Below, piece by piece: positions 30,961 through 33,014 of a stretch of DNA of 33,014 bases. The translations under genes and the position numbers were made by a program. This DNA comes from an uncultured Akkermansia sp. GTDB lineage: Bacteria; Verrucomicrobiota; Verrucomicrobiia; Verrucomicrobiales; Akkermansiaceae. Numbering within the stretch: the first letter of the stretch is position 1; the number at the start of each line of letters is the position of its first letter. Under the pieces are notes generated by a model. It worked only from the letters and a program-made list of their open reading frames with translations. It was not told the DNA's origin and made no database searches. The stretch is taken from assembly GCA_947588735.1 (NCBI GenBank), contig CANQAD010000022.1, positions 1 to 33,014 on the forward strand. The letters are read 5' to 3'.

Positions 30961-32358
30961 ATGGAGACACATGCCACAAAAAAATCACGAGCCGCGTGGT
31001 CATCAGTTCTTTGGAGTACGGTACTCACTATGCTCAAGCTAGTGGTGGGCCTAGCCACCGGCTCACTTGGTATTCTCTCAGAGGCCCTGCACAGCATGCT
31101 CGACCTGCTCGCCGCACTTGGTACGCTCTTTGCGGTAAAGGTGGCGGCTCGACCGGCAGATGAGGACCACCCGTACGGACATGGTAAAGTGGAGAACTTG
31201 ATGGCCTTGGCAGAGACGCTACTGCTGCTCGGCACGGCCCTCTGGGTGATCCGGGAGGCCATTCACCGACTCATGAGTGATAATCCGAACGCGCTGCGTG
31301 TGGATATTTCTTTCTGGGCCTTCCTGGTCATTATTGTATCACTGGTCGTGGATATCAATCGCTCAGCCATGCTGCGCCGTACGGCGCGAGAGACGAACAG
31401 CGCCGCCTTAGCAGCCGATGCTGCGCACTTTTCGAGCGATATCTGGAGCAGCGCCGCAGTGCTTGTGGGCATCACCGGCGCCGCGCTTGCCAATCAAGCC
31501 ACACCGGACTCTCCTTTGCACTGGCTGCTCATCCGCGCAGACGTATTCTCCTCCCTGGTGGTGTCCGTCATTATCTTGCATATATGCAAAGTGCTGGGCG
31601 TGCAGGCCATTAACAATCTCATGGACCGCACGGATGCTGCCCTCTACACGCAGCTCAACTTACTTATGGCCGAGCAAATGCCTGCTTACCCGCTGCGTCA
31701 TCTGCGCGCCCGTTCCGTGGGCAACACCACCTACATCGAAATGGTTGTTGGCATGCCTCGCGAGCTGCACATTGACACTGCGCATGAAATTGCAGATGCG
31801 ATCGAAGCTCTTGTGAAACGCTCCATCCCCGGTGCCGAAACGCTGGTACACATGCAGCCGGAAAATACTGAACCGGATTCCCCTGAACAGTTCATCCGTC
31901 AAATTGCTCTCACGCATCGCATGGGGGTACACTCCTTGCGTCTTTTGGAAGCTGACCAAGGTTTACTCATTTTCACTGATTTGGAGCTGCCTCCTCAGGC
32001 CACGTTGGAATCTTGGGCCGTGCCGGTCCAAGCTTTCCGTACCGAAGTGGCCCGCCGCCTGCATGCGACCGCCGTCTTTGTGCATATCGAGCCAAATATG
32101 CGCACACTCCCGCATTTTGAGCAATCCGTCCCTGCCGACTGGGAGAAGCTCGTGCGTCACACTATGAAAGAGATCAACGGTCCATCTCCTTCCTCGATTC
32201 ATCTCTACACGCACGGCTCACAGCGGGTGTGTTTTGTCTGCATTCCCGCCAACCCCGCACTCACCATTGCCCAAAGTCACGATTTCCTCACGCGCATTAC
32301 AAACGAGCTCACCACCGCTCTTCCTGGAATTGCACGCATCTTTGTGGTGTACGAGTAG
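30961..32358 (+). CDS. Cation diffusion facilitator (CDF) family metal exporter with long C-terminus
   Basis: A 465-aa inner-membrane metal/proton antiporter. Six helices fill about residues 10-215. The transport site is an HxxxD/HxxxD pair: H44/D48 in SEALHSMLDLL and H156/D160 in DAAHFSSDIWSS, the arrangement of zinc-type CDFs. DHPYGHGKVENL (69-80) is the usual conserved loop. The cytoplasmic part is long (about 250 residues against 90-100 in simple CDFs). It has the normal ferredoxin-like domain (LRARSVGNTTYIEMVVGMP...TLVHMQPE) plus a second region with IHLYTHGSQRVCFVCIP. The ATG at 30961 is chosen; a GTG at 30952 is in frame. Confidence 0.9.
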   Translation: METHATKKSRAAWSSVLWSTVLTMLKLVVGLATGSLGILSEALHSMLDLLAALGTLFAVKVAARPADEDHPYGHGKVENLMALAETLLLLGTALWVIREAIHRLMSDNPNALRVDISFWAFLVIIVSLVVDINRSAMLRRTARETNSAALAADAAHFSSDIWSSAAVLVGITGAALANQATPDSPLHWLLIRADVFSSLVVSVIILHICKVLGVQAINNLMDRTDAALYTQLNLLMAEQMPAYPLRHLRARSVGNTTYIEMVVGMPRELHIDTAHEIADAIEALVKRSIPGAETLVHMQPENTEPDSPEQFIRQIALTHRMGVHSLRLLEADQGLLIFTDLELPPQATLESWAVPVQAFRTEVARRLHATAVFVHIEPNMRTLPHFEQSVPADWEKLVRHTMKEINGPSPSSIHLYTHGSQRVCFVCIPANPALTIAQSHDFLTRITNELTTALPGIARIFVVYE

Positions 32359-32431
32359 GCTGCCATTTTGCCCCGGATCGCCACGTGGCGGGTGCGTTCC
32401 AGACTGCCGCTGGATCCTCGGGACGCCAGGC

Positions 32432-32451
32432 CCTCAAGTCATATCTTGAGG
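32432..32451 (+). terminator. Hairpin downstream of the CDF gene, terminator-like
   Basis: CCTCAAG (32432-32438) pairs perfectly with CTTGAGG (32445-32451) around a 6-nt loop, 73 bp after the CDF stop. The following TTCTCCT is only weakly U-rich, so termination may be partial. Confidence 0.45.
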
Positions 32452-32584
32452 TTCTCCTGACCACGAGGTAACTATGACTTTTCCTTCCTGGCGCCAAATA
32501 ACGCAATTCTGTTATTACTTCCTCCATAAAAAGCAGCTCCCTTCTTGATTGCTTACTCCTCCTAAACGTTATATGATTGATATT

Positions 32585-32645
32585 ATCCCCTCCCCTTTTT
32601 TTGGGGAACTATCCACTTGACTGCACCAACAGGCTCGGAGGGGAT
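32585..32645. repeat. 9-bp inverted repeat
   Basis: ATCCCCTCC (32585-32593) and GGAGGGGAT (32637-32645) are perfect complements separated by 43 bp. Within the loop a second, smaller TCCCC/GGGGA pair flanks a T-run. Confidence 0.6.
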
Positions 32646-32883
32646 TGGATAAAAGCGCAACTTTTGCCCAAGGGGAGAAGCGCCGATGGGGCGGCGCTGA
32701 GCCAACCCGGCGTGGTATCACTCCGAATACTTTCCCTTGATTATCGCTCCTTCGTCTTCGAGGATTCCGCTTCGCCTTTACTTTGCGCTTCGCGCGTAGC
32801 GCGCTGGCCTTCAAAGTCGTCAATCGTAAATAACCAAAGGCTTATGCTGCATGATGTGCCGTTAACAACCTATCGGGGGTGCT

Positions 32884-32929
32884 TTTTCTTGGGACACGTG
32901 TGTTATGCCTCACATCCGTCCCAAGAAAA
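32884..32929. repeat. 12-bp perfect inverted repeat with nested TGTG/CACA
   Basis: TTTTCTTGGGAC (32884-32895) and GTCCCAAGAAAA (32918-32929) are perfect complements with a 22-nt loop that itself contains TGTG and CACA. The 3' arm is followed by A-rich sequence, not a T-run, so this is not a classical terminator on either strand. Confidence 0.75.
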
Positions 32930-32977
32930 TTAAGAGAGAGGGTAAGAGAAGACAAAAAAAGGAAGGTTGATTTGTTT

Positions 32978-33000
32978 CCTCAGAAAAGAGTATTCTGAGG
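32978..33000. repeat. 8-bp perfect hairpin
   Basis: CCTCAGAA (32978-32985) and TTCTGAGG (32993-33000) pair perfectly around a 7-nt loop. No T-run follows on either strand. It may belong to the leader of a gene beyond the window. Confidence 0.6.
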
Positions 33001-33014
33001 GTGCAACAACAAAA

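Larger units (their letters stand above)
32359..33014. other. Non-coding right end rich in inverted repeats
   Basis: About 655 bp without a supported gene. It holds four perfect or near-perfect hairpins (7-12 bp stems), a GCGC-rich patch near 32785-32805, and the 16-nt motif TCGTCAATCGTAAATA (32817-32832) that also occurs inverted at 21670-21685. Frames on both strands are basic, low-complexity and lack start signals, so they are not called as genes. Confidence 0.6.

Noticed and set aside
32569..32933. Overlapping basic frames on both strands near the right end
   Set aside because: They span hairpins, lack start signals and have low-complexity, repeat-like composition.
1..33014. tRNA, rRNA, tmRNA, SRP RNA, RNase P RNA or riboswitch
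   Set aside because: I looked for T-loop patterns and the conserved cores of these RNAs by eye and saw none; a covariance search would be decisive.

Overview
The window (about 33 kb, moderate-to-high GC) looks like a chromosomal segment of a Verrucomicrobiota bacterium, most likely Akkermansia-like. This is inferred from protein content, not a database search. The supporting signs are a secreted GH29 fucosidase with two C-terminal discoidin-like domains, a gliding-type (GldA/F/G-like) ABC transporter followed by a DUF4340 protein, a PrmA with a Trp-rich N-terminus, a 34-residue bS22/mS38-like ribosomal protein, and a weak or absent Shine-Dalgarno sequence at many starts. Most of the window is dense, ordinary chromosome. 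The accessory parts are an integrase at the left edge, a decayed group II intron near 22 kb, and an inverted-repeat-rich non-coding right end.

Layout. 1-0.85 kb: a tyrosine recombinase, then a strong hairpin shared with a convergent gene. 0.94-6.64 kb (minus strand): a seven-gene run in the order OsmC-like protein, small membrane protein, Pro/Ala-repeat secreted protein, TlyA rRNA methyltransferase, MetG, NAD-sugar epimerase, SWIM zinc-finger protein, with gaps of 8-65 bp. 6.99-19.93 kb (plus strand): a nine-gene run with tiny gaps or overlaps, in the order ABC ATPase, permease, GldG-like, DUF4340, fucosidase, PrmA, TsaB, YkgJ-like Cys-cluster protein, and a 1201-residue TerB-like/FHA-like/ABC/permease fusion. 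20.06 kb: a bS22-like microprotein with its own promoter and terminator. 20.26-21.37 kb (minus): an HGSNAT/NagX-like membrane acyltransferase. 21.4-22.6 kb: no intact gene, but an orphan terminator-like hairpin and a group II intron remnant with frameshifted reverse-transcriptase fragments and a recognisable domain V/VI end. 22.6-25.5 kb (plus): AI-2E-family permease, LysA, dCMP-deaminase-like enzyme. 25.5-29.0 kb (minus): a conserved small protein, ribosomal protein S20, and ArgJ with a translationally coupled C39-like cysteine peptidase. 29.5-32.4 kb (plus): DnaA and a zinc-type CDF exporter, then about 650 bp of non-coding DNA with several perfect inverted repeats.

The least expected signal is regulatory. 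At three unrelated transcription-unit starts (6637, 25991 and 29039, all minus strand) a -35/17-bp/-10 promoter ends exactly 6 nt before the ATG, which predicts leaderless mRNAs. rpsT has a perfect TATAAT at the same 6-nt distance but no good -35. Other items worth a second look are the TerB-like/FHA-like/ABC fusion, the intron scar, a G9 tract inside the first codons of argJ, and the argJ-peptidase coupling. I did not find a CRISPR array, a tRNA, an rRNA or a recognisable defence island.
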